A DNA stretch of 9,005 nucleotides from Anaerolineales bacterium. Its GTDB lineage: Bacteria > Chloroflexota > Anaerolineae > Promineifilales > Promineifilaceae. A program made the translations under genes and the position numbers. Where the stretch lies: the NCBI GenBank assembly GCA_020432595.1, contig JAGQGA010000186.1, positions 1-9,005 on the forward strand, read 5' to 3'. Below are positions 1 through 7,920 of this stretch, in pieces. The notes beneath the pieces were generated by a model that was given only the letters and a program-made list of their open reading frames with translations, was not told where the DNA came from and made no database searches. The number at the start of each line of letters is the position of its first letter. The first letter of the stretch is position 1.

Positions 1-2
1 AG

Positions 3-2972
3 TACACGGTTGGGGTGCTGGCCTATCAACTCTTTGCCAATCAGCATCCGTTTGATCTACATGCGGACGATGCCATAGGGGAGATTTTGAACGGTGAGCC
101 ACAGTGGGGAAATTTAAGTGTGGGGGAAGCATTAACGGCCGTTATTCGCGCCCTGCTTGCCAAAGCCCCCGCTGACCGACCCCAAACCGCCACCCAGGTT
201 ATCCTAGCTCTCAACACAGCTATGGGGCGTGCCATGCCAGAAGAAACGGCCGTTATCCGTGAAAGCTACCTCCAGGCTGCCACCTTTGTCGGCCGTGAAG
301 CGGAAATGGCGCAATTGACAGCCACCCTGGCCCAGGTCAAACAAGGACAGGGCGCGGCCTGGCTCATTGGTGGCGAGAGTGGTGTCGGGAAAACCCGATT
401 ATTACGTGAGCTAGAAACGCTGGCTCTAGTGGACGGCTTCCTAGTCCTGCGCGGCCAAGCCGTGCGTGATGGTGGTGGCCTGACTTACCACATTTGGCGG
501 GAAGCATTACGCCACCTCTTGATCACCTCGCCCACCGTAGACTCGCTAACAGCAAGCGTTCTGCTGCCGCTTGTGCCAGACATCGAGCGGCTTCTTGGTC
601 AGGAGGTGCAACCAGCCCCTGCTATCGAAGAAGGGGCAGCGCAGGTGCGGCTCTTTACCACGATAGCCCGGCTCTTTCGCCAGCAAACACAGCCAATCCT
701 GCTGCTGCTGGAAGATCTACAGTGGGCAGAGGAAAGCCTCCTCCCCTTACCCTATCTGACGCGCCTTGTAGCCAAACAGGCGTGGTTTGTCATTGGCACC
801 TATCGTGATGATGAACGGCCAGAATTGCCGCAACTGTTGCCCACAATGAAGTTGCTTACTTTACCCCGCTTGAATGACAAAAGCGTTGCTGAGCTAACTG
901 TTGCCATGCTGGGCAAGGCAGGGCATCAAGCGAACCTGCTGGCACTTTTGCAACGAGAAACAGAAGGCAACACCTTTTTTTTGGTGGAAATTGTGCGTGC
1001 CTTGGCTGAAGAGGCGGGGCAGTTGGCCGATATTGGCCGTGCCCAACTGCCCCAAAGCCTAATGCCAGAAGGGATTCAAACCATTATCAATCGTCGTTTG
1101 CAGCGGGTGCCGAAAGTTGCCCAGCCGCTTTTGCTGCAAGCAGCCGTTGCCGGGCGGCGACTGGATTTGGCTTTGCTCCGCAACCTGGCTCCAGAACTGG
1201 ATGTGGATAATTGGTGGCTGTCTGTTTGTGCAGAAACGGCCGTTTTGGAAGTGCAGGGCAACCAATGGCAGTTTAGCCATGACAAGCTGCGCGAGGGTTT
1301 ACTAGCACAAACGCAGCCAACAACGCTACGGCAGTATCACAGGCAAATTGCGCTTGGCCTAGAAAAACTTTATGGTGATGATGCGAACCATGCCGCTCAA
1401 CTGGCCTACCAATGGGGACAAGCAGGGCAGACAATCCAAGAGCGACACTACACCTTTTTAGCGGGCAGCCACGCTGCCACCCAATACGCTAACGAGGAAG
1501 CCCTCAACTACTTCACCCGCACCTTAACGCTCACGCCATCTGCTGATTTAAAGGGACAATATGAAGCACATCTGGCCCGCGAACAAATCTATAACTTGTT
1601 AGCCAGACGTGAGGCACAAGCGGCCGATCTTGAACAGCTTGCCCAACTGGCAGCCCGTCTGGCAGACCCAAGCCGTCAAATTGATGTCCTCTTACGGCAA
1701 GCAAATTTTGCCTTTGAGGCCAGCCAGCTTGAACAAGCCAAGGAGATAGCCCAGGAAGCCATCTCATTATCTAACAACCTGGGTGTGGATAGCCGTACCG
1801 TAGCCGGTTATCTCATTTGGGGCAAAGCATTACATTGGCAAGGGCAAAATGAGGCAGCTCAATCTGTTTTGGAGCAGGGTCTCACTGTCTGTCGCCAAGT
1901 CGGCGATCCACGACTTGAGGCATCAGCCTTAAGAGAATTAGGCTATTTGGAAGCTGAAATGGATGCTTTTGAACAATCACGTCGCAATTGCGAGGCTGGT
2001 CTCACAATTGCTCGCTGGCTTGGTGATCGCTGGGAAGAAAGTAAAATCCTGAATATTTTGGGTATATGGGCAGGTCTTCAGCAACTGTATACAGAGGCAA
2101 ACACACAGTTTGCTGCAAATTTGCTTATCCGAAGAGAAATTGGAGACAGGCAAGGTGAAGCTGAAGCCCTCAGTAATTTGGGCAACCTCGCCGTCATGCA
2201 AAGGTTCTATGATCTTGCTCGGCAGTATTGCGAAGATAGTTTCAATATATATCATGAGATTGGCTATAAGATAGGGCTTACTTATACATCGTACAATTTG
2301 GGCAATGCGATGGCTCAGTATGGAGCCTATGAAGAAGCCATTGGCTCATTAAGGCGCGGGCTTGCTTTGCTACGCGAACTAGGTCTTAAAAAGTCATGGT
2401 GGAGCATGACGCTTGGTACTTTAGGTTATGCGCTGCTCTGCCAAGGTGGCGATAAACAAGCGCAGGCCTGTTTTGATGAAGGACTTGCCATTGCTCAAGA
2501 AATAGAAATGCCCGTCAGGAGTTGGGATCATCTTAATTATTTAGGGTATTTGCGGCAATGTCAAGGTGATTTCAAAGGGGCACAATCTTATTATCAAGAG
2601 GCATTTCTGATTGTTCAAGCTATACGACCCTATCTTGCTGTGCAAAGCCAGGCTGACTTAGCTTATGTGGCAGTGGTTCTGGGTCAAAACCCAGAACCCT
2701 ATTTGGGTGCTGTCTTACGCTATCTCGCACACGATCCTCAACTGGAACTTACGGAACAGCCAGGACGGGTCTATCTTCATCTTTATTTAACGTTGGATAG
2801 CTTGGGAGATATACGAGCCAAGGGTATCTTGTCTCAGGCGTATCAGTTTGTGCAGGCGATGGCGAATGCAATTGAAGACAAGGCGATTCGGCAGAGTTTG
2901 CTGGAAAATGTCGCCGAGTATCGAGAGATTATCCGTCTGTATCGGGAGAGGGTGGTAGAATGGATGGGATGA
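3..2972 (+). CDS. Ser/Thr protein kinase - AAA_16/STAND ATPase - TPR regulator, 5' partial
   Basis: This is the C-terminal part of a very large cytosolic signalling protein; the start lies left of the window. The frame is open from base 3, and the first residues (YTVGVLAYQLF..HPFD) match the kinase C-lobe of the downstream paralog (YAIGVLAYELL..YPFD), so the GTG at base 15 is an internal Val codon. After about 80 residues of kinase comes a linker (IRESYLQAATFVGRE) opening an AAA_16-type ATPase. Walker A GGESGVGKT is at bases 369-395, Walker B LLLLEDLQW at about 699-725, and GTYRDDE follows. From about base 1450 to the end the protein is alpha-helical with TPR-like repeats, clearest at about bases 1970-2500 (recurring NLGN and alternating Ala/Gly/Tyr pattern). 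No membrane segment or C-terminal LuxR HTH is seen. In PknK-like proteins this architecture couples a sensor and an NTPase to a kinase; the ligand is unknown. GC content falls in the TPR part. Confidence 0.9.
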   Translation, partial: YTVGVLAYQLFANQHPFDLHADDAIGEILNGEPQWGNLSVGEALTAVIRALLAKAPADRPQTATQVILALNTAMGRAMPEETAVIRESYLQAATFVGREAEMAQLTATLAQVKQGQGAAWLIGGESGVGKTRLLRELETLALVDGFLVLRGQAVRDGGGLTYHIWREALRHLLITSPTVDSLTASVLLPLVPDIERLLGQEVQPAPAIEEGAAQVRLFTTIARLFRQQTQPILLLLEDLQWAEESLLPLPYLTRLVAKQAWFVIGTYRDDERPELPQLLPTMKLLTLPRLNDKSVAELTVAMLGKAGHQANLLALLQRETEGNTFFLVEIVRALAEEAGQLADIGRAQLPQSLMPEGIQTIINRRLQRVPKVAQPLLLQAAVAGRRLDLALLRNLAPELDVDNWWLSVCAETAVLEVQGNQWQFSHDKLREGLLAQTQPTTLRQYHRQIALGLEKLYGDDANHAAQLAYQWGQAGQTIQERHYTFLAGSHAATQYANEEALNYFTRTLTLTPSADLKGQYEAHLAREQIYNLLARREAQAADLEQLAQLAARLADPSRQIDVLLRQANFAFEASQLEQAKEIAQEAISLSNNLGVDSRTVAGYLIWGKALHWQGQNEAAQSVLEQGLTVCRQVGDPRLEASALRELGYLEAEMDAFEQSRRNCEAGLTIARWLGDRWEESKILNILGIWAGLQQLYTEANTQFAANLLIRREIGDRQGEAEALSNLGNLAVMQRFYDLARQYCEDSFNIYHEIGYKIGLTYTSYNLGNAMAQYGAYEEAIGSLRRGLALLRELGLKKSWWSMTLGTLGYALLCQGGDKQAQACFDEGLAIAQEIEMPVRSWDHLNYLGYLRQCQGDFKGAQSYYQEAFLIVQAIRPYLAVQSQADLAYVAVVLGQNPEPYLGAVLRYLAHDPQLELTEQPGRVYLHLYLTLDSLGDIRAKGILSQAYQFVQAMANAIEDKAIRQSLLENVAEYREIIRLYRERVVEWMG
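2944..2950 (+). promoter_or_regulatory. Ribosome binding site for the second kinase gene
   Basis: GGGAGAG lies inside the last codons of the first kinase gene, 9 bases before ATG 2960 and 18 before ATG 2969. The spacing favours 2960, although the ATGA overlap at 2969 would also allow re-initiation by terminating ribosomes. Confidence 0.5.
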
Positions 2973-5900
2973 TTAACGGCCGTTACCTCCTCCACGAAAA
3001 AATAGGCCAGGGCGGCATGGGCATTGTCCACCGCGCTACCGACCGGTTAACGGGTATCAGCGTCGCTCTCAAGCAGGTCAAACTGTCCTCTGACCACCAA
3101 CTGTTGTCCAGCAGTTCCCCAGTAGACAGCTTCATCAATATTCGACTGCTGCTGGCACACGAATTCCAAACCGTCGCCTCCCTGCGCCACCCCCACATCA
3201 TCACCGTTCTCGATTATGGTTTTGATGCTAACCGCCAGCCCTACTTCACCATGCCCTATCTGGCAAACGCCCAAACCATTTTGCAAGCAGGCGACAGCCG
3301 AACATTCGCCGAACGCATTCGGCTCATCCAGCAAATGCTCGAAGCCGTGTCTTACCTGCACCGGCGCGGCATCCTGCACCGTGACCTCAAACCCGAAAAC
3401 GTCCTCGTCGTTGATGGCAGCGTCCGGCTGCTTGATTTTGGGCTGGCAATGATCAAAGGTCAAGCCAGCAGCTCCGCCGGAAGCTGGTACTATGTTGCCC
3501 CTGAAGTGCTGCTTGAAAACCCGCCCAGCGAAGCCTCAGACCTCTATGCCATCGGCGTTCTGGCCTATGAACTCCTGGTCGGACATTACCCCTTCGACCG
3601 CAACCACCCCGATCTAATCGGCCAAATTCTGGAAGCCGCACCCGACCTGTCCCCTTTGCCCCTCGCCCTGGCCGAAGTTGTTAGTACCCTGCTTGCCAAG
3701 CAGCCCGAAGCGCGGTATCAACAGGCAGCTAGTGCAATGGCAGCCCTTAGCACCGCCATCGGGCAACCGCTGCCGGCCGAAACCCAGGCCATTCGTGAAA
3801 GCTATCTACAAGCCGCCTCCTTCGTTGGGCGTGAACGCGAGCTGACCACGCTGCGCGAAGCACTGCATGTCGCCAGGGGTGAGCAAGGCAGCCTGTGGCT
3901 GGTTGGCGGCGAAAGCGGCGTTGGCAAGTCGCGGCTGCTAACCGAGCTGCGTATTCGCGCTCTAATTGACGGCGTGGTTGTGCTGCAAGGCCAGGCCAGC
4001 GGCGAGCAGGGCAGCTCCTCCTACCAAATTTGGCAACCCATTCTGCGTAATTTGCTGCTGCTGGCAGAACCCAATGAGCATACCGCCAGCGTATTGAAGG
4101 CAATTGTCCCGGATATCGAGATGCTGCTGGGTCGTTCCATTCCCCCGCCACCAGCACTGAGCGGGGATGCCGGGCAGCAGCGGCTGCTTGAAGCCATCGG
4201 CACCCTGTTTCAGCAGCAGACCCAGCCGCTGCTGCTGCTGCTGGAAGATTTGCAGTGGGCCAACGAAGCGCTATTTGTGCTGCGCCATTTACAGCCGCTG
4301 CTGGCAACCATGCCGCTGCTTATTGTGGGCAGTTACCGTGCTGATGAAGCCCCGCATTTGCCAGAGGAGGTGCCAGGGGTTCACCTGTTGCCGCTGCCGC
4401 GTTTGTCGCCAACGGCCGTTTCCCAGCTCACCCACGCCATGCTCGGCGATTTAGCCAATCGTCCGGAAATTGCCACCTTTTTGCAGCACGAGACGGAAGG
4501 CAACGCCTTCTTTTTAGTAGAAACGGTCCGTACACTGGCCGAAGAAGCCGGCCGACTGACTGCCATCGGCAGCCAGCCACTGCCCCAACATCTCTTTCCA
4601 CAGGGGGTGCAAGCCGTGGTGCAACGGCGGTTAGGGCAGTTACCAGCCACAGCACGGCCGCTGTTGGAAATGGCGGCCATCATTGGGCGGCAAATTGATG
4701 AAGCAGTGTTGGCGCATCTGTTCCCACAGCATGATTTGGAAGCGTGGCTCCTGGCGTGTGGCGAAACGGCCGTTTTTGATTTTCACCAAGGATCTTGGCG
4801 CTTTGCCCACGACAAGCTGCGTGAAGGGCTACTGCTCGACATCCCAGCCACCCAGCAGCAAACCATGCACCAACAAGTTGCCCAAACCATCGCCCACATC
4901 CATCCCAACCTAAACCAAACCGCTGCCATCCTGGCACACCATTGGCAGCAGGCTGGCGACACTGCCCAAGCGGTCGGCTATTGGCGGCGTGCGGGTGATG
5001 TCGCTGCTAATGCCTATGCGAATGCTGAAGCCATTACCTACTACAACCAGGCTCTCACGCTCATGCTACAGCTTGCCCAAGCCAACCCAACCCCCGACCG
5101 CCTGACAAAAATCAGCGACCTTTACACCCATTTGGGGCGTGCGCTAGAGCTAAATGCCCAGGTTGAGAAAGCAATGGCTCTCTATGAGGCAATGGAAACA
5201 ACGGCGCAACAGCTACAAGACCTGCCTATGGAACTGATGGCACTGGTAAGCCAGGGGCAAATTCGCTGTACCGGAACCCCCTTCTTTAACCCTGAAATTG
5301 GCGAACAACTTTCCCAACGCGGGCTAACGCTGGCGCAAACATTGGGCGATGCTGTGGCCGAAGCCAAAATTAACTGGAACCTGCTCAATTTGTACCGCTA
5401 TAGTGACAAGATGGCTGAGGCGCAGCAGTGTGGTGAACGGGCGCTGGCACTCTTGCAGCCGTTTGACCTGCCAGAGCAAAAAGCGTTTGCGCTGAACGAT
5501 TTGTCCCACGTCTATCGGTCGCTGGGGCTATCGGTGCAATCACAGGAATGTCTGACGCAAGCCATTGGATTATGGCGGCAAATCAACAACCTGCCCATGC
5601 TGGCCGACAGCCTGTCAACGGGTTGTTTTGTAGCGGCTTATACTGGTGACTACGCGCAGTCTATCGCCTTTGCCGATGAAGCGTATGCGGTTAGCAGTTC
5701 CATCCACAACATCTGGGGGCAATCGTACAGCCGCTGGTATGTGGGCAATGCGTATTGGGAACTGGGACAGCCCAGCCAGGCACTGCGGCTGATGGACGAT
5801 GGCATTCGCTGGGGAGAAGAGTCGGGCTTTAGCTTTGCTCAGGTCAGCATTCGCGCCGACCAGGCGCTGGTTTATGGCGGACTGGGCGCAACGGAAAAGG

Positions 5901-6484
5901 GAATCGAACTCGCCAAATTGGCGGTAGTGCGAGCCGAAGAAGTGGCACCACATACCCGCCCCTATGCGCTGGCGGCACTGGCGCGGCTGTATTTGTTGGC
6001 TGGGGATGTGGCGGGGGCAAAAACGGCCGTTTCCGCCATCACCACCTCGCTCAACAACATAGACATCCTCTGGCCGCCCCTTGTCCCTTTTATCGCCTGT
6101 CAGCTTGCCTTTGCTCAAGGAAACTACGCCAAAGCCGCCCAGCTTATTGATGAACGGCTGGAATGCCTACAAAAATATGGTCTCCACGCCTTTGTACCCG
6201 AACTGCTGCTGCTGCAAGGGGAAACCTTGCTGGCAATGGATCAAACCCGCATCGGCCACGAAGCCCTGCAAGATGCCACCGCCGCAGCCCGCCATCTTGG
6301 CTCAAAGCGAATCTTGTGGCAAGCACTAGCGCGACTATCGCTCTTGGAAGCGCAAACCACAGCAGCGCAGCAACGGCAAGAGGCAGTAGACATCACTACC
6401 TGTATCAGCAACCAGATTGACGACCCACTCCTACAGCAATCATTTGCCGCCCTTGTGACAAAACAAATAGCTCCCCCTGCCTAA
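2960..6484 (+). CDS. Ser/Thr protein kinase - AAA_16/STAND ATPase - TPR regulator (PknK-like), complete
   Basis: This complete 1174-residue cytosolic protein is a paralog of the upstream gene. The kinase domain (about residues 8-265) looks catalytically competent: G-loop GQGGMG 16-21, Lys38 in VALK, helix-C Glu68, H140-R141-D142, D159-F160-G161 and A180-P181-E182. It should phosphorylate Ser/Thr on itself or on unknown partners. The ATPase follows from FVGRE (288-292): Walker A GGESGVGKS 316-324, Walker B ending at Asp430, then GSYRADE 457-463. From about 640 to the end it is helical, TPR-like and degenerate, as expected for a sensor or partner-binding scaffold. The ATG at 2960 overlaps the upstream gene by 13 bases and has GGGAGAG 9 bases ahead of it. 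The in-frame ATG at 2969 would give a classic ATGA 4-base overlap, so the start could be three codons later. Translational coupling with the first gene is likely. Target and signal cannot be read from the sequence. Confidence 0.93.
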   Translation: MDGMINGRYLLHEKIGQGGMGIVHRATDRLTGISVALKQVKLSSDHQLLSSSSPVDSFINIRLLLAHEFQTVASLRHPHIITVLDYGFDANRQPYFTMPYLANAQTILQAGDSRTFAERIRLIQQMLEAVSYLHRRGILHRDLKPENVLVVDGSVRLLDFGLAMIKGQASSSAGSWYYVAPEVLLENPPSEASDLYAIGVLAYELLVGHYPFDRNHPDLIGQILEAAPDLSPLPLALAEVVSTLLAKQPEARYQQAASAMAALSTAIGQPLPAETQAIRESYLQAASFVGRERELTTLREALHVARGEQGSLWLVGGESGVGKSRLLTELRIRALIDGVVVLQGQASGEQGSSSYQIWQPILRNLLLLAEPNEHTASVLKAIVPDIEMLLGRSIPPPPALSGDAGQQRLLEAIGTLFQQQTQPLLLLLEDLQWANEALFVLRHLQPLLATMPLLIVGSYRADEAPHLPEEVPGVHLLPLPRLSPTAVSQLTHAMLGDLANRPEIATFLQHETEGNAFFLVETVRTLAEEAGRLTAIGSQPLPQHLFPQGVQAVVQRRLGQLPATARPLLEMAAIIGRQIDEAVLAHLFPQHDLEAWLLACGETAVFDFHQGSWRFAHDKLREGLLLDIPATQQQTMHQQVAQTIAHIHPNLNQTAAILAHHWQQAGDTAQAVGYWRRAGDVAANAYANAEAITYYNQALTLMLQLAQANPTPDRLTKISDLYTHLGRALELNAQVEKAMALYEAMETTAQQLQDLPMELMALVSQGQIRCTGTPFFNPEIGEQLSQRGLTLAQTLGDAVAEAKINWNLLNLYRYSDKMAEAQQCGERALALLQPFDLPEQKAFALNDLSHVYRSLGLSVQSQECLTQAIGLWRQINNLPMLADSLSTGCFVAAYTGDYAQSIAFADEAYAVSSSIHNIWGQSYSRWYVGNAYWELGQPSQALRLMDDGIRWGEESGFSFAQVSIRADQALVYGGLGATEKGIELAKLAVVRAEEVAPHTRPYALAALARLYLLAGDVAGAKTAVSAITTSLNNIDILWPPLVPFIACQLAFAQGNYAKAAQLIDERLECLQKYGLHAFVPELLLLQGETLLAMDQTRIGHEALQDATAAARHLGSKRILWQALARLSLLEAQTTAAQQRQEAVDITTCISNQIDDPLLQQSFAALVTKQIAPPA

Positions 6485-6487
6485 TCG
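6485..6487. other. Convergent gene junction, 3 bp between opposing stop codons
   Basis: The TAA of the plus-strand kinase gene (6482-6484) and the TAG of the minus-strand dipeptidase (complement of 6488-6490) are three bases apart. No GC-rich hairpin with a T-run is visible on either strand around the junction. Each transcript must therefore end inside the opposing gene or by a factor-dependent route. Confidence 0.85.
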
Positions 6488-7858
6488 CTACGCCTGCCCC
6501 AGCCGCTCTAGCAGCATACAATATCCGTGCTGCCCACGCCGGAAGCTGCTAAGGCGGTAAAATTCGTTGGGGGCGTGCAAATTCTCATCTTCCAGCCCAA
6601 AGGCAAAGGTGAGCGGGTAGACCCCCAGATTATCCAGCAGCAGCCGGTAAATGGGCACGCTGCCGCCGGTGCGAACGTAGAAGGGAGAACGGCCGTAAAG
6701 TTCCTCCAACACCTCATGCGCCGCCTGGTTAGCCGGATGGTCGCTTGCCATCAAATAGGGGTCAGCTTTGCTGGCAAGCTGCGTCACCGTCACCGTTACC
6801 CCTGATGGCGCTACCTTTTCCACATGCGCCCGAATCAGATCGGCAATTTTATCCGGCCCCTGGTTTGCCACCAAACGGCAGGTAATTTTGGCGTGCGCCT
6901 CGTTGGGCAGCACCGTCTTCACCCCATCCCCCTGAAAACCACCCCACACCCCATTGATTTCCAGCGTCGGCCGCGCCCAACTGCGCTCATAGGTAGTGTA
7001 GCCTGGCTCGCCATACAGGGCAGAAACCTGCAAGTCGGCCATAAATTGGGCTTCGTCATAGGGAATTTCGGCAATCTTGGTGCGGTCATCATCCGAAAGT
7101 GGCACCACGTCGTCAAAAAAGCCCTCCACCAAAATTTTGCCGTCGGCGCTCCGCATGGAGGACAAAATGTAGGCGAGGGCGTGGAGCGGGTTGGCAACTG
7201 CCCCCCCATAAACCCCAGAATGCAAATCCCCTCTGGCTCCCTTTACGTCAATTTGCAGCGCCGACAGCCCTTTGGTGCTAAGCCAGATACACGGCTGGCT
7301 TTCGCTCCACTGGCTGCCATCGGAGCTAACGATATAGTCACAGCTAAATTTGTCCTTGTTAGCGGCAATAAACGGCGGCAAATGGGGGCTGCCAATCTCT
7401 TCCTGCCCTTCAAAGAGGCATTTGATGTTCACGGGCAGGCTGCCGCGACTGCGAAGCAGGGCTTCCATTGCCACAATGGGCACAAACATGTTGCCTTTGT
7501 CGTCGGAAGCACCGCGTGCGGTAATACGGCCGTTTTCGACCACCGGGTCAAACGGGTCACGCGCCCACAAGTGGAGGGGGTCAACCGGCTGCACGTCAAA
7601 ATGGCCGTAAATTAGCACAGTGGGTTTGCCAGGGGCATGGAGCCAGTCGGCATAGACAACGGGATGCCCGGCGGTGGGCATAATTTCAATGTTTTCCAAA
7701 CCGGCCGTTTCTAATCGTGCTGCTACCCACTCCCCCGCCTGCTGTACATCAGACGCATGTTCCGGCAAGCTGGAAATGCTGGGAATACGGACAAAATCAA
7801 TCAGTTCTGTGACAAAGCGATCCTGGTTTTCGTTTAAATAAGTTTCCCAATGACTCAT
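6488..7858 (-). CDS. M20-family metallodipeptidase (cytosolic nonspecific dipeptidase-like)
   Basis: This 456-residue, probably dinuclear zinc peptidase would cleave dipeptides in the cytosol during peptide salvage. The M20 signature residues are all present. Metal ligand H86 is in YGHFDV, bridging D119 in ASDDKG, the general base and metal ligand pair E153-E154 in EGQEEIGS, D180 in SSDG and H428 in NLHAPNEF. H213 in DLHSG belongs to the dimerisation/lid region (about 200-320) that separates the two halves of the catalytic domain. RTGGSVP (396-402) is the usual substrate-binding loop. Length and motif order fit the M20 dipeptidase group that includes eukaryotic CNDP2. The ORF extends upstream to an ATG at 7900, but that start has no Shine-Dalgarno sequence and lies in a palindrome; ATG 7858 has AAGGAAG just ahead. 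There is no signal peptide. It is probably last in a minus-strand operon. The exact substrate is unknown. Confidence 0.93.
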   Translation of the reverse strand: MSHWETYLNENQDRFVTELIDFVRIPSISSLPEHASDVQQAGEWVAARLETAGLENIEIMPTAGHPVVYADWLHAPGKPTVLIYGHFDVQPVDPLHLWARDPFDPVVENGRITARGASDDKGNMFVPIVAMEALLRSRGSLPVNIKCLFEGQEEIGSPHLPPFIAANKDKFSCDYIVSSDGSQWSESQPCIWLSTKGLSALQIDVKGARGDLHSGVYGGAVANPLHALAYILSSMRSADGKILVEGFFDDVVPLSDDDRTKIAEIPYDEAQFMADLQVSALYGEPGYTTYERSWARPTLEINGVWGGFQGDGVKTVLPNEAHAKITCRLVANQGPDKIADLIRAHVEKVAPSGVTVTVTQLASKADPYLMASDHPANQAAHEVLEELYGRSPFYVRTGGSVPIYRLLLDNLGVYPLTFAFGLEDENLHAPNEFYRLSSFRRGQHGYCMLLERLGQA

Positions 7859-7862
7859 CGTT

Positions 7863-7869
7863 CTTCCTT
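7863..7869 (-). promoter_or_regulatory. Ribosome binding site that sets the dipeptidase start
   Basis: Read on the minus strand, AAGGAAG stands 4 bases before the ATG at 7858. The longer start at 7900 has nothing comparable. This moves the start 14 codons downstream. Confidence 0.75.
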
Positions 7870-7877
7870 TGGTGTCT

Positions 7878-7920
7878 TGTAGCCGAGGATGATGCATCAT
7901 ATTGCAAAGGCTCGGCTACA
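7878..7920 (-). repeat. Inverted repeat with nested palindrome between methyltransferase and dipeptidase
   Basis: TGTAGCCGAG (7878-7887) and CTCGGCTACA (7911-7920) are perfect 10-bp inverted arms separated by 23 bases. The loop contains ATGATGCATCAT (7889-7900), itself a perfect 12-bp palindrome. The right arm overlaps the methyltransferase TAG stop. The minus-strand transcript could fold into a 10-bp stem with an inner hairpin just before the dipeptidase ribosome binding site. No T-run follows, so an intrinsic terminator is unlikely. A role in mRNA processing or stability, attenuation, or as a dimeric protein-binding site is possible but not shown. Confidence 0.6.

Noticed and set aside
15..17. 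GTG as start codon of the first kinase gene
   Set aside because: The frame is open upstream to the window edge, and the residues before and after it align with the middle of the paralog's kinase domain.
975..982. Run of eight T as a programmed slippage site
   Set aside because: The frame runs through it, encoding TFFLVE as in the paralog, and no alternative downstream frame of interest exists. It is more likely a chance run.
4229..4243. Five tandem CTG triplets as a microsatellite
   Set aside because: They encode the hydrophobic Leu strand of Walker B, which is Leu-rich in both paralogs. Codon preference explains the repeat.
3747..4307. 186-codon minus-strand open frame rich in Ala and Arg
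   Set aside because: It is antisense to the linker and ATPase domain of the second kinase gene. The low-complexity composition is the mirror of Leu/Gln-rich codons.
7201..7207. Run of seven C as a phase-variation tract or sequencing error
   Set aside because: It encodes the conserved Gly-Gly of the dipeptidase (VYGGAVANP), and the frame is intact on both sides.
6824..7615. 263-codon open frame on the plus strand
   Set aside because: It lies wholly inside and antisense to the dipeptidase, whose catalytic motifs are all intact. The translation shows no recognisable domain, and such shadows are common in GC-rich genes.
7898..7900. Upstream ATG as start of the dipeptidase
   Set aside because: It has no Shine-Dalgarno sequence and sits within a palindrome, while ATG 7858 has a good ribosome binding site and matches the usual family N-terminus.
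7878..7920. Intrinsic transcription terminator
   Set aside because: The inverted repeat is real, but no T-run follows either arm on either strand and the 23-base loop is long.
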